Shown: positions 17,472-25,784, counted from the first letter of the stretch. The stretch is DNA of 42,195 nt from an uncultured Lachnospiraceae bacterium (GCA_946624935.1 CAMOSN010000007.1:1-42195); one strand, 5' to 3'. Numbers and translations are program-made. The notes: generated by a model from the letters alone, not told the origin.

Positions 17472-17525
17472 ATCGGTTTTCACCTGTCGGAAACGAAAAT
17501 CGGTTTTCACCCGTCGGAAACGGAA
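17472..17525. repeat. Tandem 27-bp repeat in the leader of the RsuA-like gene
   Basis: Two adjacent copies, 17472-17498 and 17499-17525, of a unit beginning ATCGGTTTTCACC, with two mismatches. They lie between a strong stem-loop and the gene start. I recognise no element, and they fall outside any supported reading frame. Confidence 0.85.
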
Positions 17526-17555
17526 ATGGAGAAAAACGATCCTCTGAAATCACAA

Positions 17556-17597
17556 GAAGCACCCGGAATGGCCAAAGATGCCTTTTCCGGATGCTTC
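17556..17597 (-). terminator. Long stem-loop, probable terminator of the rsmD–coaD unit
   Basis: Arms 17556-17568 and 17585-17597 form a 13-bp stem (one G-U pair on the minus strand) with a 16-nt loop, about 55 bp past the stop at 17654. The sequence after it (TTGTGATTTC) is only moderately T-rich, so termination is likely but not certain. Confidence 0.55.
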
Positions 17598-17653
17598 CAA
17601 GGGGGCAGCCGCCTGAGCGTCCAGGAACTGTCAGGAAATTTCCGAACAGATCC

Positions 17654-18259
17654 TTACTCTTCCTCGTCCTCAGTTTCATCTTCCTCCTCTACTTCCGGAG
17701 TTTTATAACTGGAGGGAGCAACCTGCGGAGAAAGCTCGGCGCGGTTCTGCGTTACGATATCAAGACATGACTGAATGGACTTGATATAATTATTATATTT
17801 CTGTCCTGCGGATTCGATCGAGTGCGTCATGATCTTTTCAAGGTTTTCAAGCATCTCGTCCGTATAGGAGATCGCACTCAGACGGATATTGTTCGAATCG
17901 TTCGTCGCATTATCGATCAGGTCCTGTGCCTGAGCGTTGGTATCATCCAGAAGCTGATGGGACTGCTCGAGAGCCTTCTGCATCACTTCGCTCTCGCTTA
18001 CGATCCGTTCAGCCTTCGCCTGCGCATCGGCAATGATTGCATCGGCCTTCTGCTGCGCATCCGCCAGGATGGCATCCTTGTTGCTGATGATTTTCTGATA
18101 ACGCTTGATCTCATCCGGCGTTTTCATCCGCAGTTCGCGAAGCAGTTCCTCAAGCTCCTCTTTGTTTACGACGATTTTTGTGGAGGACAGCGGCTGAAAC
18201 TTACAGCTGTCAACATACTCCTCTATTTCTTCGATAATCTGTTCAATTCTGCTGCTCAT
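17654..18259 (-). CDS. Coiled-coil protein, V-ATPase subunit H/E-like annotation family
   Basis: A 201-residue, highly charged, mostly helical protein. An N-terminal helix ([19 protein letters not shown]) and a conserved-looking [12 protein letters not shown] are followed by an Ala/Gln/Asp-rich coiled coil ([19 protein letters not shown]) and an acidic tail. Proteins like this are often labelled ATPase or V-type ATPase subunit on the basis of the coiled coil alone. There is no membrane helix, no P-loop and no neighbouring ATPase gene, so that label is weak. A DivIVA-like scaffold role is another possibility. It overlaps coaD by 17 bp, and the AAGGG ribosome site lies inside coaD. Confidence 0.85.
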   Translation of the reverse strand: MSSRIEQIIEEIEEYVDSCKFQPLSSTKIVVNKEELEELLRELRMKTPDEIKRYQKIISNKDAILADAQQKADAIIADAQAKAERIVSESEVMQKALEQSHQLLDDTNAQAQDLIDNATNDSNNIRLSAISYTDEMLENLEKIMTHSIESAGQKYNNYIKSIQSCLDIVTQNRAELSPQVAPSSYKTPEVEEEDETEDEEE

Positions 18260-18749
18260 GACCCTTCTCCCTCATCTGGACCTTTTCATAAATTTTTTCA
18301 GCAACGCTTTCCGGGACGAAATGACTGATATCGCCGTGATAAAAAGCCACTTCCTTCACCGTAGTGGAACTGAGGTAGGCGTACTCCAGATTTGTTGTAA
18401 GAAAGATCGTATCGATCCCAGGTGCCATGATCCGGTTCGTCTGCGCCATCTGCAGTTCATATTCAAAATCCGTGATTGCCCGCAGTCCACGGACAATGAA
18501 TTTCGCATCGCATTCCCGGACGAAATCAACGGAAAGCCCTGTAAACGCCTTAATACGGACATTCGGTATTTCTTTCGTCACTTCCATGAGCATTTTAACA
18601 CGTTCCTCTTCAGAAAACAATGGTGTTTTTGCCCGATTTACCAGCACTGCGACGATGAGCTCATCCACCAGCACCGCCGAGCGCTTAATAATGTCCAGAT
18701 GTCCCAGTGTAACCGGATCAAAGCTTCCGGGATAAACTGCTCTTGTCAC
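18243..18749 (-). CDS. coaD: Phosphopantetheine adenylyltransferase
   Basis: A 168-residue enzyme of coenzyme A synthesis that joins AMP to 4'-phosphopantetheine to give dephospho-CoA. The nucleotidyltransferase motif is complete: [16 protein letters not shown] (TLGH) at the start, [16 protein letters not shown] in the middle and the [10 protein letters not shown] motif near residue 128. It overlaps rsmD by four bases (ATGA), an arrangement common in Firmicutes, and its 3' end overlaps the coiled-coil gene. Expected to be essential. Confidence 0.98.
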   Translation of the reverse strand: MTRAVYPGSFDPVTLGHLDIIKRSAVLVDELIVAVLVNRAKTPLFSEEERVKMLMEVTKEIPNVRIKAFTGLSVDFVRECDAKFIVRGLRAITDFEYELQMAQTNRIMAPGIDTIFLTTNLEYAYLSSTTVKEVAFYHGDISHFVPESVAEKIYEKVQMREKGHEQQN

Positions 18750-19306
18750 TGTTTTCTGCCTCCTCTAAGAAAAACATGTTTATTGGTTTTGTAGCATTTT
18801 TCCTTTTCCGGAACATAACCGAGCTGTGCAAGATAGGAAAAATCCGTTCCCAGGGATGCTTCCACGATGATCCGTGTATCTTCACCGACAAGAGAGCTGC
18901 CAGTCAGTGCCTCCAGAACCCGTTTCTCCAGAAGCCGATCATAAGGAGGATCCATAAAAATGAGATCAAAGGAGGGTTCCCCCTCCAGCCGTGCAAGTGC
19001 AGCGAACACATCCGAAGGGATCAGCCGTGCATTTTCCCCAAGTCTTGTAAATGCCAGGTTTTCCCGGATGCAGGCACAGGCGCCGCGATCCGATTCTACA
19101 AATACTGCACAGGATGCACCTCTGCTCAGTGCCTCGATTCCAATTCCTCCGCTTCCGGCAAACAGATCGAGAAAGCGCGCTCCGGGAAGATCGGGCTGCA
19201 GCATATTGAAAAGTGTTTCCTTGATCCGGTCCGTCGTCGGACGGGTGTCCATGCCTTTAACCGTTTTGAGCGGCAGGCGGCGGGCCTTGCCGGCAATGAC
19301 TCTCAT
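18746..19306 (-). CDS. rsmD: 16S rRNA (guanine966-N2)-methyltransferase
   Basis: A 186-residue Rossmann-fold methyltransferase that modifies G966 of 16S rRNA. The start [15 protein letters not shown] is the canonical RsmD N-terminus and is preceded by AAGGAG, which decides against an upstream in-frame start at 19354. The SAM motif is [20 protein letters not shown], and the catalytic motif is DPPY in [11 protein letters not shown]. It is the first gene of the rsmD–coaD–coiled-coil unit and is divergent from the mgsA-like gene. Its promoter in 19307-19436 is AT-rich and not clear enough to call. Confidence 0.96.
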   Translation of the reverse strand: MRVIAGKARRLPLKTVKGMDTRPTTDRIKETLFNMLQPDLPGARFLDLFAGSGGIGIEALSRGASCAVFVESDRGACACIRENLAFTRLGENARLIPSDVFAALARLEGEPSFDLIFMDPPYDRLLEKRVLEALTGSSLVGEDTRIIVEASLGTDFSYLAQLGYVPEKEKCYKTNKHVFLRGGRKQ

Positions 19307-19436
19307 GATGTGCCCTGCTCCTTTAAACTGTGAAACCTTGTATCCGATACGCACGGTAGTATATCATCTCAGGCTGTTTGAAATCTATAATATATAAATA
19401 TTTTGTAAAATATGACAGTTTCAGAAGAAAATTCCA

Positions 19437-19465
19437 TTGCTTTTTTATGCTACTTTATGTATAAT
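19437..19465 (+). promoter_or_regulatory. Promoter of the MgsA-like gene
   Basis: TTGCTT (19437-19442), a 17-bp spacer and a perfect TATAAT (19460-19465), about 40 nt before the AGGAG ribosome site and start at 19511. Confidence 0.8.
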
Positions 19466-19510
19466 AGCTTCAGCAATTGGACATTTAAATGCGTCAGGAG
19501 ATTACCAGAT

Positions 19511-19915
19511 ATGAATATCGGCTTCATCGCTCACAACAGCAAAAAAAGTCTGATCGAAAACTTTTGTCTTGCTTATAAATACATCCTCGCAAAGCATGAG
19601 CTCTATGCAACGGAGATGACCGGCCGCAGGATCGAGGAGGTTACCAATCTCAAGGTTCACAAGTTCCTGTCCGGCAGTGTCGGCGGTGAGCAGCAGTTCA
19701 TCGATATGATCGAGCGTAATTATTTTGATCTGGTGATTTTCTTCTACAACCCGATTATGAACAGTCCCAATGAAGCGAATATTTTTTCGATCACCCGTGT
19801 GTGCGACCGGTACAATATCCCCATTGCCACCAACATCGCCACCGCCGAATCAATGGTTCTGGGCCTGGCCAACGGGGATCTGAACTGGCGCGAAAACATG
19901 CATCCTCTGTATTAG
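19511..19915 (+). CDS. Methylglyoxal synthase-like protein with altered active site
   Basis: A 134-residue protein with the MGS fold: start MNIGFIAHNSKK, then FLSGSVGGEQQ (53-62), VIFFYNP (75-81) and IPIATNIATAE (103-113). The family converts dihydroxyacetone phosphate to methylglyoxal. In E. coli MgsA the catalytic base is Asp71 in GGDQQ, with Asp91, His98 and Asp101 in the DPLNAVPHDPD stretch. Here the matching positions read Glu60, Asn80, Asn87 and Asn90, so all four are changed, while phosphate-binding parts are partly kept. Activity is therefore doubtful; it may bind a phosphosugar or have another role. ATG 19511 is chosen because AGGAG lies ten bases upstream. It stands alone with its own promoter and terminator. 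Confidence 0.85.
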   Translation: MNIGFIAHNSKKSLIENFCLAYKYILAKHELYATEMTGRRIEEVTNLKVHKFLSGSVGGEQQFIDMIERNYFDLVIFFYNPIMNSPNEANIFSITRVCDRYNIPIATNIATAESMVLGLANGDLNWRENMHPLY

Positions 19916-19950
19916 ATGTTGTGATTTCAGGCCTTGACATTTCGTAAGCA

Positions 19951-19986
19951 AAATGCCGACTCCATGTAAAATGGAATCGGCATTTT
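19951..19986. terminator. Bidirectional terminator
   Basis: A stem of about 14 bp (AAATGCCGACTCCA with TGGAATCGGCATTT, one mismatch or wobble) with a 7-nt loop, flanked by T-rich sequence on both strands. It lies between the convergent mgsA-like and DUF6465-like genes and should serve both. Confidence 0.85.
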
Positions 19987-19996
19987 CAATTTGTCA

Positions 19997-20473
19997 TCAA
20001 AGCGCGATCTTTCCGGTCACTTCTCCGTTGATCACATAGTAAGCAGCGTTGTCATCGGTCTTAAGGTACAGGGTGATCTCCTTCAGATCGGAAGCCTTCT
20101 TGTTCAGCTCGTCTGTCCAGATCTTTTTCACCTGGGCCATTACATCGTCCTTGTTGATTTCCTTGCCCATATACTGGAGATACACGGTTTCCTTGACGGC
20201 CTTCTTGACAGGTGCTTTCTTAACAGCCTCACTGGCTGCCTTCACCGTTTTCTCTGCCTTTGCTTCCGCAGCCTTTACCGTCTTGGCGGCAGCCTTTGTC
20301 GTACGAACCGCCTTTTCCTTGACCTCTGCAGCAGTAGCCTTGACCTCGGCAGCGGTAGCCTTCGCCTCTACAGCAGCTTTTTCCGCACTCTTTTCAACCT
20401 TCGCAGCCGTTTCCTGAACCGTTTTTACAGCGCTGGCTGCTGTCTCTTTTACTGTTTTTGTTTCTTTTTTCAT
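19997..20473 (-). CDS. Lys/Ala-rich DUF6465-like protein
   Basis: A 158-residue protein in two parts. Residues 1-93 are a low-complexity Lys/Ala/Thr/Val/Glu tract built from short repeats (KATAAEVKATAAEVKEK, then KTVKAAEAKAEKTVKAA), resembling bacterial histone H1-like tails. Residues 94-158 form a compact domain (ETVYLQYMGKEINKDDV, then YYVINGEVTGKIAL) that I associate with DUF6465, common in Lachnospiraceae. Nucleic-acid binding by the basic tail is an inference; the function of the domain is unknown to me. Start 20473 follows AGGAGGAG. An upstream ATG at 20497 lies before the ribosome site and is rejected. A strong promoter and a hairpin-bearing leader suggest high, possibly regulated expression. 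Confidence 0.88.
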   Translation of the reverse strand: MKKETKTVKETAASAVKTVQETAAKVEKSAEKAAVEAKATAAEVKATAAEVKEKAVRTTKAAAKTVKAAEAKAEKTVKAASEAVKKAPVKKAVKETVYLQYMGKEINKDDVMAQVKKIWTDELNKKASDLKEITLYLKTDDNAAYYVINGEVTGKIAL

Positions 20474-20500
20474 AATTCTCCTCCTCTTAGCGAGCACATC

Positions 20501-20521
20501 CGCCGGTCAAAGAATCCGGCG
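20501..20521 (-). promoter_or_regulatory. Stem-loop in the 5' leader of the DUF6465-like gene
   Basis: CGCCGG and CCGGCG arms (6 bp) around a 9-nt loop, within a leader of more than 100 nt, about 20 nt upstream of the ribosome site. It could be an RNA-stability or translation element, but nothing more can be said. Confidence 0.4.
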
Positions 20522-20595
20522 ATCTTTTGTACTTGATATTTTGATCAGTATCGGGATTTCCCGCCTTGCAGCCGGCCTGGATATCCAACGCCTGC

Positions 20596-20624
20596 ATAAT
20601 AGCGCAAAACAAAGAAAAATGCAA
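20596..20624 (-). promoter_or_regulatory. Promoter of the DUF6465-like gene
   Basis: Minus strand: TTGCAT (20619-20624), a 17-bp spacer, TATTAT (20596-20601). It lies just past the recG stop and gives a 5' leader of about 115 nt. Confidence 0.75.
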
Positions 20625-20654
20625 CATATATGGCATCTCCCTTCGTTATTTCTA

Positions 20655-22736
20655 CTAAATGTTCAGATTTTTCAGTTTATCCTTCTGATATGACAGCAAT
20701 TTTGTTTGAATCCGCTGCATCTGCGGAGTCGCATTTGTCATAATTGTATCGAAAAGCTCCCCGGCCGCCTCATAAGCCATCTGTAAAACTTCCGCATCCC
20801 GGTAAATATCCGCCACGCGAAACTGTGCTTCTCCGGACTGGCGCACTCCCAGAAGATCTCCAGGGCCGCGCATTCCCAGGTCCTTTCGCGCCACTTCAAA
20901 TCCATCATTGGATTTTCCGAGGATCTCAAGCCGGTCCCTGTTCTCCTTTGACTCCTGGGCGCAGAGAAAAATGCAGTAAGACTGATCCCTGCCGCGTCCT
21001 ACTCTTCCGCGCAGCTGGTGAAGCTGTGCAAGTCCGAAGCGCTCTGCGTTTTCGATCATCATCACCGTGGCATTGGGAACATTGACCCCCACTTCCACCA
21101 CAGTTGTGGAAACCAGCACCTGAATCTCTCCGGCGGCAAAGGCCTCCATGACGGCGTTCTTTTCGGCGTTTTTCATGCGTCCGTGTAGCCTGCCGATCCG
21201 TACATCCGCGCCAAGCTTCTCCTGCAGAACAGAGGCATATTCGGTCACATTCTCGGCATCCACCATCTCGCTCTCATCCACAAGCGGACAGATCACATAT
21301 GCCTGATGGCCTTTATCGATCTCTTTGCGGATGAACGCATAGGCATTCGGCCGCCAGGCCTTTCCCACCACACAGTTGCGAATCGGCAGACGCCCTCCGG
21401 GAAGCTCATCGATCACTGTCACATCCATGTCTCCGAACAGAATTGCCGCCAGTGTCCTGGGAATCGGGGTGGCACTCATCACCAGAGTATGCGGCTGCTC
21501 ACCCTTCTCCAACAGGGTCTCCCTCTGCCTTACCCCAAAACGATGCTGCTCGTCCGTTACGACGACTGCCAGATTGCGAAATGCTACACTCTCCTGGATC
21601 AGTGCGTGGGTTCCGATCACCACCAGTGCTTCTCCCTTCGCGACGGCCGCTTTTGCAAGACGTTTTTCCTTTGCCGTCAGGGAACCGGTGATAAGCACTG
21701 CCGGTACATCGATTCCCGCCTGAACGCAGATCCTTGTAAAAGCTTCATAATGCTGACGTGCAAGCACCTCCGTCGGCACCATCATTGCGCCCTGCGCGCC
21801 GTTTCCGGCAGCAGTGACCAGCGCGAGAAATGCGATCACGGTCTTACCGCATCCGACATCGCCCTGAATGAGCCTTGTCATCACATGCTTTCCTGTCATC
21901 TCCTCCCGGATGGTGTCCCAGGCCCGCGCCTGCGCACCGGTCAGAGAATAAGGAAGAGCTTTTAAAAGCATCTGCTCCTGACTGGTCCGAACCAGCCGGA
22001 CCGAACAGGTCGCCTCCTCCATCTCAGAGCGGATCAGGCGAATAGTCAGCAGGAAAAACAGAAATTCTTCGAACACCAGCCGCTTCCGGGCGGTCTGCAT
22101 GGAGAACTCATCCCTGGGAAAATGCATCTGCCAGCCGACATAGGACAGCTTTGCAAGGGCATATCGTTCGAGCAGCTCCTCCGGCAGATAATCCTTTTCC
22201 TCCTGTCTGTCGGAAAGGCCCTCCAGCGCCTGCCGGATCGCCTTTCGCAGAGCATTGTTCGTCAGCCCCTTTACCAGAGGATAAACAGGCTGAAGTGAGC
22301 GGCACTTCTGTTCGTATTCATCCGGATCAAAGACCTGTGGCTGCAGAAGGCTGACCCTTTTTCCGTTTCTGCGCAGCCGCCCCCGGAAGATGCATTGCCT
22401 GTGCTGCTTCAGGGTGCTGTGCAGATACGGCATGTTAAACCACAGGGCCTGAAGGCTGCCCAGTTCATTTCCCGGCAGTACGATCCTGGCAGTCGTAACG
22501 CTTGTTTTTCCGGTCCTGCGCACCACAGGTGCCTTCTCCAAAAAACCGCAGACGGCCACAATCTGACCGTCTGCCTGATCCGGCAGGATGCCGGGCTGCT
22601 CATATATTTCATAACGCACGGGATAGTATTCCACCAGGTCCCCGATCGTAAAGATCCCTGCTGCGTGGAACCGCTCCGCGCTCTTTTCCCCGATTCCCTT
22701 CAATACGGTAACCGGATCTTCTCTCTGGTAACCCAT
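20655..22736 (-). CDS. recG: ATP-dependent DNA helicase RecG
   Basis: A 693-residue RecG of usual length, acting on stalled replication forks and Holliday junctions. The N-terminal wedge (OB) domain spans about residues 50-140. The helicase core has Walker A GDVGCGKT (292-299), the DEQH box (395-398) in VVVTDEQHRFG, SATPIPRTLA, and later motifs VEVGVNVPNATVMMIENAERFGLAQLHQLRGRVGR. It follows fakA by 30 bp, the order also seen in B. subtilis, where the serine dehydratase genes intervene. Confidence 0.98.
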   Translation of the reverse strand: MGYQREDPVTVLKGIGEKSAERFHAAGIFTIGDLVEYYPVRYEIYEQPGILPDQADGQIVAVCGFLEKAPVVRRTGKTSVTTARIVLPGNELGSLQALWFNMPYLHSTLKQHRQCIFRGRLRRNGKRVSLLQPQVFDPDEYEQKCRSLQPVYPLVKGLTNNALRKAIRQALEGLSDRQEEKDYLPEELLERYALAKLSYVGWQMHFPRDEFSMQTARKRLVFEEFLFFLLTIRLIRSEMEEATCSVRLVRTSQEQMLLKALPYSLTGAQARAWDTIREEMTGKHVMTRLIQGDVGCGKTVIAFLALVTAAGNGAQGAMMVPTEVLARQHYEAFTRICVQAGIDVPAVLITGSLTAKEKRLAKAAVAKGEALVVIGTHALIQESVAFRNLAVVVTDEQHRFGVRQRETLLEKGEQPHTLVMSATPIPRTLAAILFGDMDVTVIDELPGGRLPIRNCVVGKAWRPNAYAFIRKEIDKGHQAYVICPLVDESEMVDAENVTEYASVLQEKLGADVRIGRLHGRMKNAEKNAVMEAFAAGEIQVLVSTTVVEVGVNVPNATVMMIENAERFGLAQLHQLRGRVGRGRDQSYCIFLCAQESKENRDRLEILGKSNDGFEVARKDLGMRGPGDLLGVRQSGEAQFRVADIYRDAEVLQMAYEAAGELFDTIMTNATPQMQRIQTKLLSYQKDKLKNLNI

Positions 22737-22766
22737 GCTTCCTCTCCGGCATACACCTGTACGCGC

Positions 22767-24488
22767 TTATTCCACCGAAATGATGTAATAATATACCGGC
22801 TGTCCACCCTCGTTCAGCTCTACCTCACAGTCCGGGCAGGCACTCCGGATCCGATACGCAAGGGCCTGCGCATCTTCCTCGTGCACATCCTCCCCGTAAT
22901 AGATACTGATCAGCTCGGAATCCTCCTCGACCATGGCCTGCGTGGCTTCCACCGCCGTTTCCAGGATATCCTTGCTTACGGACAGGATGCCCTTGTCGCC
23001 TACGCCCATGATGTCCCCTTCATGGATTTCCTTTCCGGCAATGTGAGTGTCACGCACAGCATAGGTGATGGAGCAGGTATGAACCTTGCTGATCTCCTCG
23101 TACATGATCTTTTCATTTTCCTCCGGCGACAGATCCGGGGAATAGCTGATCAGCGCAGTGATTCCCTGGGGCACCGTTTTGGTCGGGATGACGATCACTT
23201 TCACATCGTCGATCATGGTCTGCGCCTGGCTTGCCGCGAGGATAATATTTTTGTTGTTCGGGAAAACGAATACCGTATCCGCATTCGCCCTGCGAATCGC
23301 ATTGATGACATCCTCCGTACTGGGATTCATCGTCTGGCCGCCTTCGATCATGCAGTCCGTCCCAAGCTCTTTAAAGATCGTGCACAGTCCTTCACCGGCG
23401 GCCACAGAAACGAAGCCAACCTCCTTGCGCGCAGCGTCCTGCACTTCGGATTGTGCCTGTGCCTCTCCATCCGCCGCCGTGGATGATTCTGTTCCATGGG
23501 CTGCTATCGTCCCGCCGGATGCTGCCCCTTCCGCTTCCACAGGGCAGCCGGGAATGGCATTCCCGCAGCAGCCTTCTGTACACAGATCTCCCATATGAAG
23601 CTCCCGGATCCGGCCAAGGGTGACAGCCTGCTCGATCAGAAGACCGGGATGAAGCACATGCGCATGCACCAGGATACGCGCTGCCTCCTCCTTTACACAG
23701 GCCTCGTCTGCCTGGTCATCCGACTGCAGAAAGCCCTTCAGGATCGCTCCCGCATCAACGGGGGTATCCTTCTCACGGCTCAGTGTAAAGGAAATGCAAT
23801 ACCGCTCTTCGACAGCCGCTGCTGCCTCACTGCTTTCCTCCTGTTCATCCTCCAGGGCGACATCCTTTCCTGTATAAAGGTCAAAGGCACCCTTCATGAG
23901 CTCGATCAGTCCCTGTCCGCCCGAATCCACTACGCCAGCTTCCTTGAGCACAGGAAGCATTTCCGGCGTTTGTGCAAGAACCTCTTCTCCATGGCTGATC
24001 GCTCCCGAAAGCAGCGCTTCCAGGTCGATCTCAGGGTTTTGCTCATACAGTGCACGGGCCTGTTCACTGATCCCACGGGCAACCGTAAGAATGGTTCCTT
24101 CCTTGGGCTTCATCACAGCCTTGTAGGCTGTTTCCACTGCTTTTTCGAAAGCAGTGCACACAAGCGGAACATCCAGGACCTCCTGGTCCCTGGCCGCCTT
24201 CGAAAAACCGCGCAGCAGCTGGGAAAGAATGACACCCGAATTACCGCGGGCACCTCGCAGAGAGCCGGACGCCATGGCCTTACATACGGACTTCATGGTC
24301 GGCTCCGCGAGCGCATGCACCTCATCGGCTGCAGACATGATCGTCATCGTCATATTGGTTCCGGTATCCCCATCCGGCACCGGAAACACATTCAGCTCAT
24401 TGATCCAGTCCTTTGACCGTTCCAGGCTGCGTGCTGCTGCCATGAACATTCTGGCGCAAAGCTGCGCATCAATACTATTTACACTCAC
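22767..24488 (-). CDS. fakA: DAK2-domain protein, fatty acid kinase FakA (YloV)
   Basis: A 573-residue FakA/YloV-type protein. The N-terminal DAK2 (Dha kinase L-like) domain shows the nucleotide-binding motif NVFPVPDGDTGTNM (34-46) and the GSLRGARGNSGVILSQLLRG helix. The C-terminal half, related to DegV folds, follows after an Ala/Glu/Ser-rich linker (about 320-365). FakA phosphorylates fatty acids held by a FakB (DegV) partner for incorporation into phospholipid. No fakB is in this window. The position between asp23 (yloU) and recG matches B. subtilis. The low-complexity linker is longer than I would expect. Confidence 0.94.
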   Translation of the reverse strand: MSVNSIDAQLCARMFMAAARSLERSKDWINELNVFPVPDGDTGTNMTMTIMSAADEVHALAEPTMKSVCKAMASGSLRGARGNSGVILSQLLRGFSKAARDQEVLDVPLVCTAFEKAVETAYKAVMKPKEGTILTVARGISEQARALYEQNPEIDLEALLSGAISHGEEVLAQTPEMLPVLKEAGVVDSGGQGLIELMKGAFDLYTGKDVALEDEQEESSEAAAAVEERYCISFTLSREKDTPVDAGAILKGFLQSDDQADEACVKEEAARILVHAHVLHPGLLIEQAVTLGRIRELHMGDLCTEGCCGNAIPGCPVEAEGAASGGTIAAHGTESSTAADGEAQAQSEVQDAARKEVGFVSVAAGEGLCTIFKELGTDCMIEGGQTMNPSTEDVINAIRRANADTVFVFPNNKNIILAASQAQTMIDDVKVIVIPTKTVPQGITALISYSPDLSPEENEKIMYEEISKVHTCSITYAVRDTHIAGKEIHEGDIMGVGDKGILSVSKDILETAVEATQAMVEEDSELISIYYGEDVHEEDAQALAYRIRSACPDCEVELNEGGQPVYYYIISVE

Positions 24489-24502
24489 TGATCATATCCT
24501 CC

Positions 24503-24859
24503 TTAATCGATGACTCTGACACCTTCAACATAAATCTTGATGTGTCCGACCTGCATCCCGGTGAAGGATTCCAGCTTATACTTTACATTTTCCAGCAAAT
24601 TGTTGCATACTGCGGAGATACTCACCCCGTAAGCAATGATCACATGAAAGCTGAGGCTGATCTGATTGTCCTCAACCTTTACATGGATCCCCTTTTCCAG
24701 TTTATCCTTACGCAGCAGGCTCACCAGCCCGTCCTTCATATTTACGCTGGCCATACCCACAATGCCAAAGCATTCCACTGCAACAGAACCGGCATAAGTG
24801 GCGATTACGTTGGGATCGATCACAATGCTGCCCAGCGAATTGTCCATACGTCCTTTCAT
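24503..24859 (-). CDS. Asp23/Gls24 family protein (YloU)
   Basis: A 118-residue member of the Asp23/Gls24 (YloU) family of small cytoplasmic proteins associated with envelope stress. Segments VIATYAGSVAVECFGIVGMAS and the C-terminal VGHIKIYVEGVRV are typical. It follows GGAGG at good spacing and lies 14 bp before fakA, as in other Firmicutes. Its promoter lies at 24951-24978. The leader between has a 7-bp hairpin (24876-24904) and a possible 29-codon open frame that ends overlapping this start. Confidence 0.93.
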   Translation of the reverse strand: MKGRMDNSLGSIVIDPNVIATYAGSVAVECFGIVGMASVNMKDGLVSLLRKDKLEKGIHVKVEDNQISLSFHVIIAYGVSISAVCNNLLENVKYKLESFTGMQVGHIKIYVEGVRVID

Positions 24860-24950
24860 AGTATTCCTCCGTTTTGTATCCGCGGATCCTTACGGACCGG
24901 ATACGCCATCTCATCTTCTTCATTCAGGCTCTGACCTCTGAACATTAACG

Positions 24951-24978
24951 ATTGTAACAGAAATCCGTTAAAAATCAA
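24951..24978 (-). promoter_or_regulatory. Promoter of the asp23–fakA–recG unit
   Basis: Minus strand: TTGATT (24973-24978), a 16-bp spacer, TACAAT (24951-24956). It lies directly after the rpmB terminator, so the unit is separated from rpmB. Confidence 0.75.
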
Positions 24979-25000
24979 CCAGAATACTCTGACAGATATG

Positions 25001-25028
25001 AAAACAGCGCCGGAGTAACCCCCGACGC
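25001..25028 (-). terminator. Rho-independent terminator of rpmB
   Basis: On the minus strand GCGTCGGGG pairs with CTCCGGCGC (9 bp with two G-U pairs) around a GTTA loop at 25007-25028. TTTT follows two bases later. It lies 25 bp after the rpmB stop. Confidence 0.8.
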
Positions 25029-25053
25029 CCTGATCATTCATACATTCTCAGAT

Positions 25054-25239
25054 TTAAGCACGCTCAACTTTGCCTGACCTAAGGCAAGAAGTACATACAT
25101 ACATCTTCTTGGCAGCACCGTTAACATTAACTCTAACGTGCTTGATGTTGGACTTCCACATCCTGTTGCTTCTTCTATGAGAATGGCTCACATTGTTACC
25201 AAAATGAGCGGCTTTGTCACAAATAGCGCATCTAGCCAT
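25054..25239 (-). CDS. rpmB: 50S ribosomal protein L28
   Basis: A 61-residue L28 with the zinc-ribbon form: an N-terminal CAIC pair, then NVSHSHRRSNRMWKSNI, and a C-terminal CTSC pair. The start at MARCAICDK is fixed by GGAGG seven bases upstream; an in-frame upstream start at 25329 is rejected because it lies at the promoter. It has a strong promoter and its own terminator, as expected for an abundant ribosomal protein. Confidence 0.98.
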   Translation of the reverse strand: MARCAICDKAAHFGNNVSHSHRRSNRMWKSNIKHVRVNVNGAAKKMYVCTSCLRSGKVERA

Positions 25240-25300
25240 GCCAGCACCTCCTTCAGACAATCTAAGTCCGCCCAACACTGACAGACCTGCAACGCTAACA

Positions 25301-25329
25301 ATTCTAACAGAGAACCCCGGCAAATGCAA
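25301..25329 (-). promoter_or_regulatory. Promoter of rpmB
   Basis: Minus strand: TTGCAT (25324-25329), a 17-bp spacer, TAGAAT (25301-25306). The -35 box is one arm of a 6-bp inverted repeat (25324-25343). Confidence 0.8.
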
Positions 25330-25376
25330 GTACTATTTTGCATCTCCGGAGAAATATTTTCTGCGGGCCGCGTACC

Positions 25377-25784
25377 TTATTTTTCTGTGGAGGAAAACGA
25401 CTCTTCTTTCCCAGAAAGATCCTTTGCCGCCTGCTTTACTTCCGGATCAATTCCTTTCCCGGGCATGAAACGGTTGATCAGATCCGGCGCCATATCGATC
25501 ACCTTGCTGATCCCGTCCTGATTCTTAATATTGATCACGCGGGTCGAGCCATTTTGAATCACCAGGACTGCCGTCGGCGACATCTTTCCGCCCATACCGC
25601 CGCCTCCGTTATGATGCTGCGGCTCTGCCTTTGCGGAAGCCATCATACCGAAGGAAACATCCACCAGCGGAATCAGAATGGCATCTCCCACATGCATCGG
25701 CTCGCCGACGACCGTTTTTGTGGTGATAAATTCTTCCATTCCGCGGAAAAGGGAATTGATATTGTTCTGGAAATTCTCAGCCAT
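25377..25784 (-). CDS. GerW family sporulation protein (YtfJ)
   Basis: A 135-residue GerW/YtfJ protein: MAENFQNNINSLFRGMEEF at the start, TKTVVGEPMHVGDAILIPLVDVSFGM, a glycine-rich HHNGGGGMGGKMSPTAVLV, then ISKVIDMAPDLINRF. In Bacillus, YtfJ is made in the forespore and is needed for germination through certain receptors; related proteins also occur in non-sporulating species. The start follows AGGAGG. It overlaps the DUF2953 gene by eight bases, the same pairing as ytfI–ytfJ in Bacillus. No clear terminator is seen before the rpmB promoter. Confidence 0.92.
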   Translation of the reverse strand: MAENFQNNINSLFRGMEEFITTKTVVGEPMHVGDAILIPLVDVSFGMMASAKAEPQHHNGGGGMGGKMSPTAVLVIQNGSTRVINIKNQDGISKVIDMAPDLINRFMPGKGIDPEVKQAAKDLSGKEESFSSTEK

